Of a DNA stretch of 64,000 bases, positions 55,868 through 64,000 are shown one piece after another. Every line of letters starts with the position of its first letter. The stretch's first letter is position 1. This DNA comes from CAVSKL01 sp963728475 [NCBI: Candidatus Eiseniibacteriota bacterium]. Lineage in GTDB: Bacteria; Eisenbacteria; RBG-16-71-46; JABDJR01. Under the pieces are notes generated by a model. The model was not told where the DNA came from, ran no database searches, and saw only the letters and a program-made list of their open reading frames with translations. A program made the position numbers and the translations under genes. The DNA lies in NCBI GenBank assembly GCA_963728475.1, contig CAVSKL010000001.1, positions 372,001-436,000 of the forward strand, given 5' to 3'.

Positions 55868-57025
55868 ATGGCGCGAGCGACGGATCAGGCGGAGGCCCGC
55901 CTGGAGAAACTGGATGACGGGGCGCTCCGGGGTCTTTACGGGAAGAGCATGCTCCTCACCCGGGACTGGTCGAAGGACGAGGTCGCCACCCTGGCCGACC
56001 TCGCCGACACCCTCCACGCCCTGGACCGGGCAGGGGTGCGCGTCCCCTTCTTCGAGCACCAGCTCAACTGGGCGCTTTTCTTCGACAGCTCGACCCGGAC
56101 CAAGTCGAGCTGGGCCGGGGCCTCGGCCCGGTTGGGGGCGCATCCGGTGATCGTGGACGGCTCCTCCACCCAGGTGGAGCACGGCGAGACCGCCGAGGAG
56201 ACCGGGGCCATGCTGGGCATGAACTCCCACGCCCTGGGAGTGCGCCACGACCTCATCCTCGGCGAGGGGAACCGGTTCATGCGGGCGGTGAAGGCGGGAA
56301 TCGACCGCTACCTGGAGGCGACCGGCGACGAGCGCAAGGTCCCGGTGGTCAACCTCCAGTGCGACATCGACCATCCCACCCAGACCATGGCCGACCTGTG
56401 CTGGCTGCGCGAGCGGTTCCCGGACGGCCTGGCCGGAAGGTCGATCGCGATGAGCTGGGCGTACTCGCCGAGCTACGCCAAGCCGCTCTCGGTGCCGCAG
56501 GGGCTCATCATGCTCCTCACCCGGTTCGGCATGAACGTCCGCCTGGCCCACCCCCCGGGTTACGAGCTCATGGGCGAGTGCCTAGAGTATGCGGCGGACT
56601 CCGCGTCCGCTTCGGGGGGGAGTTTCAGCGCCACCCACGACATGGACGAGGCGTTCCGCGGGGCCGACGTGGTCTATCCCAAGAGCTGGGGGCCCTACGA
56701 CCTCATGCTGCAGCGGGTGGAGGCGAACCGTCGCAGGGACGCCGGGGCGCTCAAGCGCATCGAATCCGAGGCCCTGGAGCGCAACCGCCAGCACACCGAC
56801 TGGATCTGCGACGAACGGCGGATGGAGCTCACTGCCGGGGGGAAAGCCCTCTACATGCATTGCCTCCCCGCCGACATCGGGGCCGAGGTGAGCCCCGGAG
56901 TCATGGAAAAGGCGCGGGTGGACGTGGCCCGCGAGGCCAACAAGAAGGTATACGTGATCATGGCGCTTCTGGCCGCAGCCAAGGAGCCCCGGCTCCGCGA
57001 GCGGCTGGCCGCGTTGGTGGATTGA
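55868..57025 (+). CDS. ygeW: Knotted carbamoyltransferase YgeW
   Basis: 385 residues. ATG 55868 after GGGAGG. Family motifs: FFDSSTRTKSSWAGASARLG (carbamoyl phosphate loop, S-T-R-T at about 75-78), LQCDIDHPTQTMADLCWLRE, YPKSWGPYD and MHCLPADIGAEV (H-C-L-P). YgeW belongs to the knotted carbamoyltransferases found with Se-dependent xanthine hydrolase genes; its native substrate is unresolved. The next gene begins 13 bases after its stop. Confidence 0.93.
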   Translation: MARATDQAEARLEKLDDGALRGLYGKSMLLTRDWSKDEVATLADLADTLHALDRAGVRVPFFEHQLNWALFFDSSTRTKSSWAGASARLGAHPVIVDGSSTQVEHGETAEETGAMLGMNSHALGVRHDLILGEGNRFMRAVKAGIDRYLEATGDERKVPVVNLQCDIDHPTQTMADLCWLRERFPDGLAGRSIAMSWAYSPSYAKPLSVPQGLIMLLTRFGMNVRLAHPPGYELMGECLEYAADSASASGGSFSATHDMDEAFRGADVVYPKSWGPYDLMLQRVEANRRRDAGALKRIESEALERNRQHTDWICDERRMELTAGGKALYMHCLPADIGAEVSPGVMEKARVDVAREANKKVYVIMALLAAAKEPRLRERLAALVD

Positions 57026-57038
57026 GAGGAAGCAAGCG

Positions 57039-58574
57039 ATGCTCGACCGGAAGATCTCGGAACTCGCCCGTAAGTACCGCCCGCTGGCCGCGGAAATCCT
57101 CCGCGAGGCCGTGCGCATCCCCGCCGACTACGTGGACCGTGATCCCGAGAACGGCGGCGATCCCCTCTGCGGCCTGTCCAACCACGAGGGTCCCCGGCTC
57201 GAGTACCTGTTGAAGCGGATCCTGGAGATCAAGGCCGCCGACGGGCCGGCCAACGCCGGCTTCGACGGCTTCGGGAACCTGGTATGGACGGTGGAGGACC
57301 CCGGCGACGGGATCCCCCGCGAGCGGAAGGCCGTCGTTTACTTCGACGGGCACACCGACACCGTGAAGGCGCTCCGCCACCGCTGGCACGAGGCGATCGG
57401 GGGCATGGACCCCTACCTGGGGATCACCGATCCCGCCGGGATCGACAAGGAATTCCTGAAGGGCGAGCTGGGCTACCTCCCGCCCGAGGACGAGTGGGAG
57501 TACCTGGTGTGGGGGCGCGGCGCCGCCGACCAGCTCTCCGGGGTGGTGAGCCAGATCATCGCCACCAAGATCCTGCTCGAGTGCAAGGCGGAGGGGGCGC
57601 TCCGCGGAGTGATCGTGCGGAGCTACGGCACGGTGGCCGAGGAGGACAACGACGGCGGCGCCCCCATGTACCTCCGGCGGAAGGTGTTCCCGGGGGCGGG
57701 GGCGGACGTCATCCCCGACGTGGTCATCCTCACCGAGGGCACCGGGCACTCCGCCGACGGCGCGGTGGGGATCTATCGCGGGCAGCGCGGGCGCATGCAG
57801 ATCGAGGTCGAGGTGACCGGGAAGAGCTGCCACGGCTCCATGCCGTGGGAAGGGCGGAACCCGCTGGAGTTCGGGGCCGCGGTGATCGTCGAGGCCGCCG
57901 AGCGCTACGGGAAGGGCGAGGGCTTCGCCCGGGATCCGTTCCTGGGGCCGGGCACCCGCACCGCGAGCTGGGCCGATCTCCAGACCCCCAGCGACTGTGC
58001 GGTGCCGGAGCGGTTCACCTTCCGCTTCGACCGCCGGCTGACCGCGGGCGAGGATCCCCGGAAGGCCCTGGCCGACGTGGAGGAGATGGCCTCGGTGAAG
58101 AAGGCCCGGGACGCCGGGCTCAAGGTGGAGGTGCGCGCGCCCCGCTACACCGAACCCACCTGGAAGGGCGCGCTTCCCGAGAACGCGCAGATCTACCCGG
58201 GCTGGGTCACCCCCGAGGACCATCCCTGCGTGGCGGTGGCGGTGGACGCCTACCGGCGGGTGTCGTCGCCGCTCATTCCCGAGGGAGGCGTGGCGGGGCA
58301 GCTCCGGCACGAGCCGCGGGTGGAGCGCTGGATCTTCTCCACCGACGGGGTGGGGTTCCCCACTCCAGTCGACGACGACTCGTTCATCGTCCCCGAGGGG
58401 AAACGGTGGATCCACGACGGCCCGTTCAAGTATCCGGCCATGCTGGGGATCGGACCGGGCCTGGAACAGAACACCCACAAGATCGGGGAGTGCGTGGACT
58501 CGCGCGAGTTCGAGCCGGTAACCGCGTTCATGGCGCGCTTCCCCAGCCTGTACTACGAGCGGACGTCCCGGTAA
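57039..58574 (+). CDS. ygeY: YgeY-type M20 metallopeptidase/hydrolase
   Basis: 511 residues. ATG 57039 with GAGGAA upstream. M20 metal site: VVYFDGHTDTVKALRHRW (H105, D107), a catalytic acidic pair in GTVAEEDNDGGAP, and later RFTFRFDRRLTAGEDP in the dimerisation domain. The length and the neighbour YgeW match the selenium-associated hydrolase family (YgeY), thought to cut ureido or carbamoyl-amino acid bonds. It closes the cluster; the DAL-lyase (ygeX), hyuA, ssnA and hydroxylase genes of the full E. coli locus are not here. Confidence 0.92.
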   Translation: MLDRKISELARKYRPLAAEILREAVRIPADYVDRDPENGGDPLCGLSNHEGPRLEYLLKRILEIKAADGPANAGFDGFGNLVWTVEDPGDGIPRERKAVVYFDGHTDTVKALRHRWHEAIGGMDPYLGITDPAGIDKEFLKGELGYLPPEDEWEYLVWGRGAADQLSGVVSQIIATKILLECKAEGALRGVIVRSYGTVAEEDNDGGAPMYLRRKVFPGAGADVIPDVVILTEGTGHSADGAVGIYRGQRGRMQIEVEVTGKSCHGSMPWEGRNPLEFGAAVIVEAAERYGKGEGFARDPFLGPGTRTASWADLQTPSDCAVPERFTFRFDRRLTAGEDPRKALADVEEMASVKKARDAGLKVEVRAPRYTEPTWKGALPENAQIYPGWVTPEDHPCVAVAVDAYRRVSSPLIPEGGVAGQLRHEPRVERWIFSTDGVGFPTPVDDDSFIVPEGKRWIHDGPFKYPAMLGIGPGLEQNTHKIGECVDSREFEPVTAFMARFPSLYYERTSR

Positions 58575-58709
58575 GGGAGGGGCGGCGCGGCTCCGGGTCA
58601 TGCCGGCCGGGGGCCGCGCCGGGCGTGCCGGGCCGCGCGCCACGCGCCGAGGCCCCACGCCGGAGGACGGGAGGTCGAACCGGGGAGTCCCCAACCGGGG
58701 GGAGTCCCG

Positions 58710-59660
58710 ATGGCGGCCTACAGGATCCTGAGCATGGACGGGGGCGGCATCCGCGGCATCGTGACCGTGGTGCTGCTCCAGCGCCTGGCCGCCCATCCCG
58801 GGCTCTCGGGGTGGCTGGAGCGGGCGGACCTCTTCGCCGGGACCTCGACCGGGGGGCTCCTCGCCCTGGGGCTGGCGGCGGGCCTCGACCTCTCCGAAAT
58901 CCGCTCTCTCTACGAGACCCGCGGCCGGGCCATCTTCGACGACTCGTGGCTCGACGACGTGGTGGACCTGGGGCGGCTTCGCGGTGCCGAGTACGAGGTG
59001 AAGAACCTCCGCCGCGAGGTGAAGCGGATCCTGGGCGACCGCACGCTGGGAGATCTCGGGAAGCGGGTGCTGGTCACCGCCTTCGACCTCGACAACGAGG
59101 ACCCCGATCCGGCCCGGCGCCGCTGGAAGCCCAAGCTCTTCCACAACTTCCCCGGGCCGGACTCCGACGCCTCGGCGTCCGCCGCCGCGGTCGGGGTCTA
59201 CACCAGCGCCGCGCCGACCTATTTCGCGTCCGAGGACGGATACGTGGACGGCGGGGTCTACGCCCCCAACCCCGCCATGTGCGCCCTGGCGCAGGCGATG
59301 GACCGGCGGTGGCCGCGGCGCCCGCCGCTGGACGAGGTGGCGCTCCTCTCGGTGGGGACCGGCACCCAGCTCGTCTACATCAAAGGGAAGCGGCACGACT
59401 GGGGCGAGGTGCAATGGGTGAAGCCGCTCATCAGCCTGATCCTGGACGGGGTGGCGGGAATCGCCGACTTCGAGTGCCGGCAGCTTCTGGGGGCGCGGTA
59501 CCATCGTTTGGCCCCAGTCTTTCCGGCCGGGGAGTCCTTTCCCATGGACGCGGTGAAGAAGGTGCCGGAGATGATCGACTTCGCCATGGGCGTCGATCTG
59601 GAGCCGGCCGCGGACTTCCTGCGTGAACACTGGATGCCGGCGGCGGGAGCCCCGGTTTGA
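58710..59660 (+). CDS. Patatin-like phospholipase
   Basis: 316 residues. Oxyanion loop ILSMDGGGIRGIV at the N-terminus, nucleophile in LFAGTSTGGL (Ser46), catalytic Asp in YVDGGVYAPN (about D180, the DGG motif). Stand-alone serine lipid hydrolase in the cytoplasm: no signal peptide. The DGGGIRG form is shared with CBASS effectors (CapV), but there is no CD-NTase or other defence gene next to it, so a housekeeping role is preferred. Confidence 0.9.
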   Translation: MAAYRILSMDGGGIRGIVTVVLLQRLAAHPGLSGWLERADLFAGTSTGGLLALGLAAGLDLSEIRSLYETRGRAIFDDSWLDDVVDLGRLRGAEYEVKNLRREVKRILGDRTLGDLGKRVLVTAFDLDNEDPDPARRRWKPKLFHNFPGPDSDASASAAAVGVYTSAAPTYFASEDGYVDGGVYAPNPAMCALAQAMDRRWPRRPPLDEVALLSVGTGTQLVYIKGKRHDWGEVQWVKPLISLILDGVAGIADFECRQLLGARYHRLAPVFPAGESFPMDAVKKVPEMIDFAMGVDLEPAADFLREHWMPAAGAPV

Positions 59661-59698
59661 AATCGATCGTCGACTCATCGTCAGCAAGGAGATCACTC

Positions 59699-60346
59699 AT
59701 GCGATTCGGCGTGTTCGGAACGGGAGCGGTGGGAGATACCCTGGCCTCGAAGCTGGTGGAGAACGGCCACGAGGTCCGCATGGGCTCGCGGGGGCCGAAC
59801 AATCCCCGGGGAGCGGAATGGGCCAAGCGCCACGGCGAGCGCGCTTCGCACGGAACCTTCGCCGACGCCGCCGCCTTCGGCGAGATGCTCTTCAACTGCA
59901 CCGCGGGAACGGCGTCCCTGGAGGCGCTCCGGGCGGCGGGGGCGGACCCGCTGGCGGGAAAGATCCTGATCGACGTGGCCAACCCGCTCGACTTCTCGCA
60001 CGGCATGCCGCCGGTGCTCTCGGTCTGCAACACCGACTCCCTGGCCGAGCAGATCCAGCGCGAATTCCCCGGGACGAAGGTGGTGAAGGCGTTCAACACC
60101 ATGAACTGCATGGTCATGGTGGACCCCGCGATGGTGGCGGGAGCGCACGACCTCTTCCTCTGCGGGAACGACGCCGGAGCCCGGCAGGCGGTGGCGGAGC
60201 TGGCTTCCCGCGAGTTCGGCTGGAAGTCGATCATCGACGTCGGCGACGTCACCGGCGCCCGCGGGATGGAAATGCTCCTTCCCTTCTGGCTCCGCCTCTA
60301 CATGCAGTACGGCACCGGCGCCTTCAACTTCCGGATCGCGCGGTAA
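59699..60346 (+). CDS. NADPH-dependent F420 reductase-like oxidoreductase
   Basis: 215 residues. ATG 59699 with AAGGAG six bases upstream. Rossmann fold: MRFGVFGTGAVGDTLASKLV, then EVRMGSRG (Arg/Ser typical of NADP binding), ILIDVANPLDFSHGMPPVLS, VKAFNTMNCMVMVDP. This pattern fits the FNO/NpdG superfamily (also called pyrroline-carboxylate-reductase-like), whose members need not use F420. It ends 23 bases inside the convergent ada gene. Confidence 0.8.
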   Translation: MRFGVFGTGAVGDTLASKLVENGHEVRMGSRGPNNPRGAEWAKRHGERASHGTFADAAAFGEMLFNCTAGTASLEALRAAGADPLAGKILIDVANPLDFSHGMPPVLSVCNTDSLAEQIQREFPGTKVVKAFNTMNCMVMVDPAMVAGAHDLFLCGNDAGARQAVAELASREFGWKSIIDVGDVTGARGMEMLLPFWLRLYMQYGTGAFNFRIAR

Positions 60347-61454
60347 CGGTCTCGCCCTGCTTCGCGGGGCGCGGCCGGCTTCCGGCGGATTCGGCGGCTC
60401 CGGCGGCGACCGCCGCCTCGTGCTCCAGGAGACGCCGCTTCCGCCAGAGCCCGCCGCCGTAGCCGGTGAGCTTGCCGTGGGCCCCCACCACCCGGTGGCA
60501 GGGGATGAGAATGCCGAGGCGGTTGTCCCCCACCGCCCGGCCCACCGCGCGCACCGCCGCCTTGCGGCCGATCCGGGCGGCGAGTTCCCCGTAGCTGACG
60601 GTCCCACCGGCGGGGATCCGGGTGAGCGCCTCCCATACCGTCTCCTGGAAGGCGGTCCCGGGGGCGGCGTAGGGCACGGTGAAGTCCAGGGACCGGCCCG
60701 AGAAGTAGTTCTCGAGGTCCCGGGCGGTGTGGGCGAGGACCGCGTTGTCGCCGGGGACCATGGCGCAGCCCAGCCGCGCCCGGAGCCGGCGGAACTGGGT
60801 CTCCAGCATTCGGCGATCCACGAACTCCAGCAGGACCAGGTCCCTTTCGGTGGCTCCGGCCAGCATGGGGCCGAGCGCGGTGGGGATACGGTTCAGCACC
60901 ACCACCGGGCCGCCCCGGGCGCCGCGGGGCGAGGTGCCGAGGAGCTTGCGGAAGGCCTCGTTGAAGCCGCTCAGGGAGTCGTATCCCCCGTCCATGGCCG
61001 CCTCGATCACCGTTTCTCCCTGCCGGATGCGGCCCAGCGCCAACCCCAGGCGCCGGGAGCGGCTGTAGGCGTGGAAGCTCATGCCGTGATGGGTCTGGAA
61101 CCAGCGCCGGACCCGTTCCGGGGAAAGCCCCCGGTCCCGCAGGTCCCGGTCGGTCCAGCGGCGGGCGGGGTCGGCGTCCACCCGGTCCACCAGGTCCCGG
61201 AGCCAATCCGGCGGCGCCCCCGCCGGTTCCAGCGGGCGGCAGCGTTTGCATGGGCGGTAACCGGCCAGGAGCGCGTCCCGGGCCGCGGGATAGAACTCGG
61301 TGTTCTCGGGGAGGGGCTTCCGGGCGGTGCAGGTGGGCCGGCAGAAGATGCCGGTGGTGCGGACCGCGACCACGAAGACCCCCTCGTAGCCGGCGTCGCC
61401 GGCGTGGAAGGCCCGGAGCATCTCGTCGCGCGAGGGCAGTGATGGTGCGTTCAT
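60324..61454 (-). CDS. ada: Ada: methylphosphotriester/O6-methylguanine repair protein and regulator
   Basis: 376 residues, complete three-part Ada. N-terminal zinc domain: C38, C42, C69 and C72 in FCRPTCTARKP and CKRCRPLEP, with C38 the methyl acceptor as in E. coli. AraC-type helix-turn-helix at about 85-180 (WFQTHHGMSFHAYSRSRRLG, GGYDSLSGFNEAFRKLLGTS). C-terminal alkyltransferase with ILIPCHRVVGAHGKLTGYGG (C319). Methylation of the N-terminal site normally turns on its own promoter. No strong ribosome site before ATG 61452-61454. Its 3' end overlaps the convergent neighbour. Confidence 0.95.
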   Translation of the reverse strand: MNAPSLPSRDEMLRAFHAGDAGYEGVFVVAVRTTGIFCRPTCTARKPLPENTEFYPAARDALLAGYRPCKRCRPLEPAGAPPDWLRDLVDRVDADPARRWTDRDLRDRGLSPERVRRWFQTHHGMSFHAYSRSRRLGLALGRIRQGETVIEAAMDGGYDSLSGFNEAFRKLLGTSPRGARGGPVVVLNRIPTALGPMLAGATERDLVLLEFVDRRMLETQFRRLRARLGCAMVPGDNAVLAHTARDLENYFSGRSLDFTVPYAAPGTAFQETVWEALTRIPAGGTVSYGELAARIGRKAAVRAVGRAVGDNRLGILIPCHRVVGAHGKLTGYGGGLWRKRRLLEHEAAVAAGAAESAGSRPRPAKQGETVTARSGS

Positions 61455-61565
61455 GCCGATGAGGTTAGGATCTTCCCGGCGCCCGCTCCACCGAAATCCG
61501 GACGGGGAATTCGGGCTCCGGTCCGGGGGTCGGAGGGCGCCCCGGCAGGTTGGAGGAGGCTTCAC

Positions 61566-62018
61566 ATGGGTTCCCTGAGCCGGCTCATTCCCGATCTCCA
61601 GGCCGCCCTCGGCCCGGTGATCCTGATCTCGGGGGTGGGCCTCCTGCTCCTCACCATCACCAACCGGTTCGGCCGGATCATCGATCGCTCGCGCGCGCTC
61701 ACCCGGGAGCTTCCGGCCGCGCCTGAGGCCGGCCGCGGCATGATTCTCCGCCAGCTCGCGATCCTGCGCAAGCGCTCCCGGCTCGTGCGCGGCTCGATCA
61801 TCCTCGCCACCATGAACGTGCTCTGCGTGAGCCTCCTCATGATCGTGCTCTTCCTGTCGTCGGTGTTCGGCGGGTCGCCCACCGGCGTCCTGGTGGCGCT
61901 CTTCGTGATCGGGCTGGCCTGCCTCATCGGGTCCCTGATCGCGTTCCTTCAGGACATCCACCTCTCGCTCACCGCGGTCGACCTCGAGGTCGAGCAGGCG
62001 ATGGAGACCGGGGGGTAG
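61566..62018 (+). CDS. DUF2721 membrane protein
   Basis: 150 residues. ATG 61566 with GGAGGAGG upstream. Three membrane helices: near the N-terminus (ALGPVILISGVGLLLLTITN), and a pair in the second half (IILATMNVLCVSLLMIVLFL, VLVALFVIGLACLIGSLIAF). The loop NRFGRIIDRSRALTREL after the first helix is the family hallmark (R-x-x-I-D-R). It is thought to be structural; no pathway is known. Convergent with the terminator of the next gene. Confidence 0.88.
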   Translation: MGSLSRLIPDLQAALGPVILISGVGLLLLTITNRFGRIIDRSRALTRELPAAPEAGRGMILRQLAILRKRSRLVRGSIILATMNVLCVSLLMIVLFLSSVFGGSPTGVLVALFVIGLACLIGSLIAFLQDIHLSLTAVDLEVEQAMETGG

Positions 62019-62040
62019 GCGGGCCCCGCTCCCGCCCGGA

Positions 62041-62079
62041 AAAGGAAGAGCCCGGGACGCCGTCCGGCTCCCAGGCTCT
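62041..62079 (-). terminator. Rho-independent terminator of the minus-strand secreted-protein gene
   Basis: Arms GAGCCCGGGA (62049-62058) and TCCCAGGCTC (62070-62079) pair over ten positions with one mismatch and an 11-base loop. On the minus strand the stem is followed at once by TTCCTTTT (62041-62048). It is 33 bases beyond the stop at 62112. Confidence 0.75.
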
Positions 62080-62111
62080 TGGTCGTCTCGATCAGGGACG
62101 CGGCGCCGCTC

Positions 62112-64000
62112 TTACCGCGTGAGCACCGCCCGCACCACCCGCTGCTCCCCGCCGGCCTGGAGCCGGATCAGATAGAGCCCGACGGAGGCGCGAGCGCCGG
62201 TCTCGGTGCGGCCGTTCCAGGACGTGGTGTGATCGCCGGCCTCCTGGTCCCCGTCCACCAGCCGCGCCACCCGGCGGCCCTGGACGTCGAACACGTCCAG
62301 GGTGACGGGCGCCGCGGCCGGGAGCGTGTACCGGACGGTGGCGGCGGCGGTGAACGGGTTGGGCGCCGCCCGGAGCGCCAACGTGAACCGCACCGGTTCC
62401 CGGGGGGCCAGCGCCACCGGGCCGTGCCAGGTGCGCCCGCCCGAACGGTCGCGCTCGGAGAGCCAGTAGCCGGCACCGGCGGCCGGCGCCTCCGGGTCCG
62501 TGAACGTGAACTCCGGGCCGCCGGTCAAAAGCGCGCCGTTCACCCGTACCCGTTCTTCGCCCGCCGCCTCGCGGTACACGTCGAACCCGGCCAGGCCGGC
62601 GGCATCCGAGATCCGCCACCGGATCTCGGCGCCGGTTCCGGTCCAGGTCGCGGTGAACGCGGCCAGCGTCACCGGCACCGGCGCGTCCAGGTTGAACCAG
62701 TCGATGGTGCGGTCAAAGACCTGCTGGGCCTGCGCCTTCTTCCAGTAGTACATGGGGAAGCCGAACCACTGGACGCGGCCGTGCCGGGGATCGGGGCCGT
62801 CGTCGTGCCAGCGGAGCCCGGTCAGCTTGTTGGTGTAGGCGGAGGACTGGCCCGAGATCTCGGCGCCGTAGGTCCGGTACACGTAGAGGGAGTCGAGGAC
62901 GCCGCCCTCGGCGCCCCCCGCGGAGAGGTCGATGGGGTCGAACACCGCGTCGGCGCGGAGGATCGCCCCCTGGAACGGGTTGATCTTGGCCGGGTCCATC
63001 TCCATCCGGGGATAGACCTCCGGCTTCCCGGGGAAGGGGTTCACCGCCACCAGGCTGTTCCGCTGGGACGCCGCCTTGTCGTTGTTGACGTTCGGCGACG
63101 CGAGCTTCAGGAACCGGCTCGCGAACGGCCCGGGGAACTCCTTGGGGTAGGTGAAGTCGGCGCTCTGGTTGTTGGGGGTCGCGGTGGTTGCGGCCACGGT
63201 GAGGGTCCCGGTGAGCCACAGCCGGCCCCCCGCCCGCAGGTACCCGGCGAGCCAGGCGTGGCGCGCCGTCTCCTCGAAGAGTTCGGACACCCCGTTGTGG
63301 CCGGCGCCGTTGGTGTCCAGGATGATGAGGCGGTAGTGGCCGAGCTGCTCCAAGCTCAATTCCGGGGGCTCCAGGTAGACGTAGTCGCCCGCGCCGAAGG
63401 CGTCGTACCGCTCCACGTCCCCCGCCCCGAACCGGCCGGAATCGTGGATCAGAGCGTCCCAGAAGGCGTCGCTCTGGGCGTCGTTGGGGTAGGTGGCGTT
63501 CACCGCATCGTCGACGAGGAGCACCTTCCGGTCGAAGGCCATCGGCTTCACGTGCAGGATCACCTCTCCCCGCTGGGTCGACCCGAGGTCGTCCCGGACC
63601 TCCACGAAGAGGGTATGGTCGCCCGGTGCGGAGAACGAGATCGGGGGAATCTGCGGACTCACCGAGTAGGGCGACCAGCCGGCGGCGGAGTCGGGGTCGG
63701 CCAGGTCCAGCCCCCACCGGTGGTCCGCGCAGTGCCCGCCGTAGCTGCTGGCACCGCACCCGACCTCGAACCGGAGGGCGACGTCCTGGGGAATGTCACG
63801 ATCGTACAGTTGGCCGGGTACGTCGTAGACCAGGGTCCCGACCGCGGACTCGATGAGAACCAGCGTCGGAAGGCCCCCGTTCACCAGGGACCGGAAGAGG
63901 AGGGCGTTCCGGCCGTAGTTCAGGGCCGTCTCCTCCACCCCGGTCGAATCCACCGCCCGGACTCCGAAGAGATAGGAGCCGGGCGTCGCCACGGGTAGGT
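62112..64000 (-). CDS. Secreted multidomain protein with C-terminal sorting domain (5' end off window)
   Basis: At least 629 residues are visible; the frame is open at the right edge and the first visible part (YLFGVRAVDSTGVEE) reads as the last strand of an Fn3 domain, so the true start is outside. The middle has a GATase-like or flavodoxin-like stretch (RKVLLVDDAVNATYPNDAQS, HYRLIILDTNGAGHNGVSEL, ARHAWLAGYLRAGGRLWLTG), as seen in large exported FCB proteins. Then an Fn3-like part (AEIRWRISDAAGLAGFDVYR) and the FlgD-like C-terminal domain: PNPFTAAATVRYTL, VFDVQGRRVARL, GLYLIRLQAG. Terminator follows. Confidence 0.85.
   Translation of the reverse strand, partial: LPVATPGSYLFGVRAVDSTGVEETALNYGRNALLFRSLVNGGLPTLVLIESAVGTLVYDVPGQLYDRDIPQDVALRFEVGCGASSYGGHCADHRWGLDLADPDSAAGWSPYSVSPQIPPISFSAPGDHTLFVEVRDDLGSTQRGEVILHVKPMAFDRKVLLVDDAVNATYPNDAQSDAFWDALIHDSGRFGAGDVERYDAFGAGDYVYLEPPELSLEQLGHYRLIILDTNGAGHNGVSELFEETARHAWLAGYLRAGGRLWLTGTLTVAATTATPNNQSADFTYPKEFPGPFASRFLKLASPNVNNDKAASQRNSLVAVNPFPGKPEVYPRMEMDPAKINPFQGAILRADAVFDPIDLSAGGAEGGVLDSLYVYRTYGAEISGQSSAYTNKLTGLRWHDDGPDPRHGRVQWFGFPMYYWKKAQAQQVFDRTIDWFNLDAPVPVTLAAFTATWTGTGAEIRWRISDAAGLAGFDVYREAAGEERVRVNGALLTGGPEFTFTDPEAPAAGAGYWLSERDRSGGRTWHGPVALAPREPVRFTLALRAAPNPFTAAATVRYTLPAAAPVTLDVFDVQGRRVARLVDGDQEAGDHTTSWNGRTETGARASVGLYLIRLQAGGEQRVVRAVLTR

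Noticed and set aside
58710-59660. CBASS or other anti-phage defence built on the patatin
   Set aside because: No CD-NTase, Cap2/Cap3, TIR or restriction gene lies nearby; neighbours are an oxidoreductase and ada.

Overview
The window is high-GC bacterial chromosome (roughly 70% G+C by eye), densely packed, with many overlapping stop/start pairs and frequent GTG starts. Four secreted proteins end in the same FlgD-like Ig / sorting-type domain (core F/YDVxGRxV, ending in ...Y-L/F-x-R-L... and a basic tail). Together with integrin-type FG-GAP propellers and a SigE-like regulatory module, this suggests an uncultured FCB-group lineage such as Eisenbacteria or a Gemmatimonadota relative. That placement is inference; no rRNA or tRNA was seen.

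Layout. 1-10120 (minus): respiratory complex I operon nuoA-C-E-F-H-J-K-L-M-N, driven by a recognisable promoter with a near-perfect Rex operator on top of the start region; nuoB, nuoD, nuoG and nuoI are absent from their usual places. 10454-15070: mobA, then a KtrB/KtrA-type potassium uptake pair with a HAMP membrane protein. 15304-20188: two exported beta-propeller proteins, the first a double seven-bladed FG-GAP protein with a one-base frameshift. 20393-24681 (minus): YyaL-like protein, TlpA-like lipoprotein thioredoxin and DsbD, a cell-envelope thiol-redox block. 24915-26089: moaC and mogA/moaB. 26090-28588: repeat-rich region around an HNH endonuclease. 28589-30846 (minus): lipoprotein, and an overlapping ECF sigma / zinc anti-sigma / Spy-CnrX-like sensor operon, divergent from a MacAB-type ABC exporter (31218-34555). 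35363-43145: moeA, a secreted subtilase, a processive family 2 glycosyltransferase, small membrane proteins and a double-PDZ protein. 43243-47984 (minus): AsmA-like, DUF4396, DUF697 and GT87-like membrane proteins. 47995-51965: pyruvate kinase, DUF2064 transferase, small membrane protein, pcnB.

52062-58574 is a compact selenium/molybdenum purine-catabolism-type cluster: XdhC-like, MocA-like, YgfK-like, YgeW and YgeY, with the hydroxylase itself not present and the YgfK-like protein lacking the FAD/NAD(P) module. Then come a patatin, an NADPH-dependent F420 reductase-like protein, Ada, DUF2721 and a partial secreted protein running off the window.

Cross-cutting signals: (i) a 12-bp palindrome CCGAGGCCTCGG occurs at least 11 times by eye, mostly inside genes; (ii) three genes carry one-base indels in or next to G/C runs; (iii) tandem duplications with units of 14-70 bp are common in spacers and at gene ends. 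Molybdenum-cofactor genes (mobA, moaC, mogA, moeA, XdhC-like, MocA-like) recur in separate loci and fit a need for molybdenum hydroxylases encoded elsewhere.
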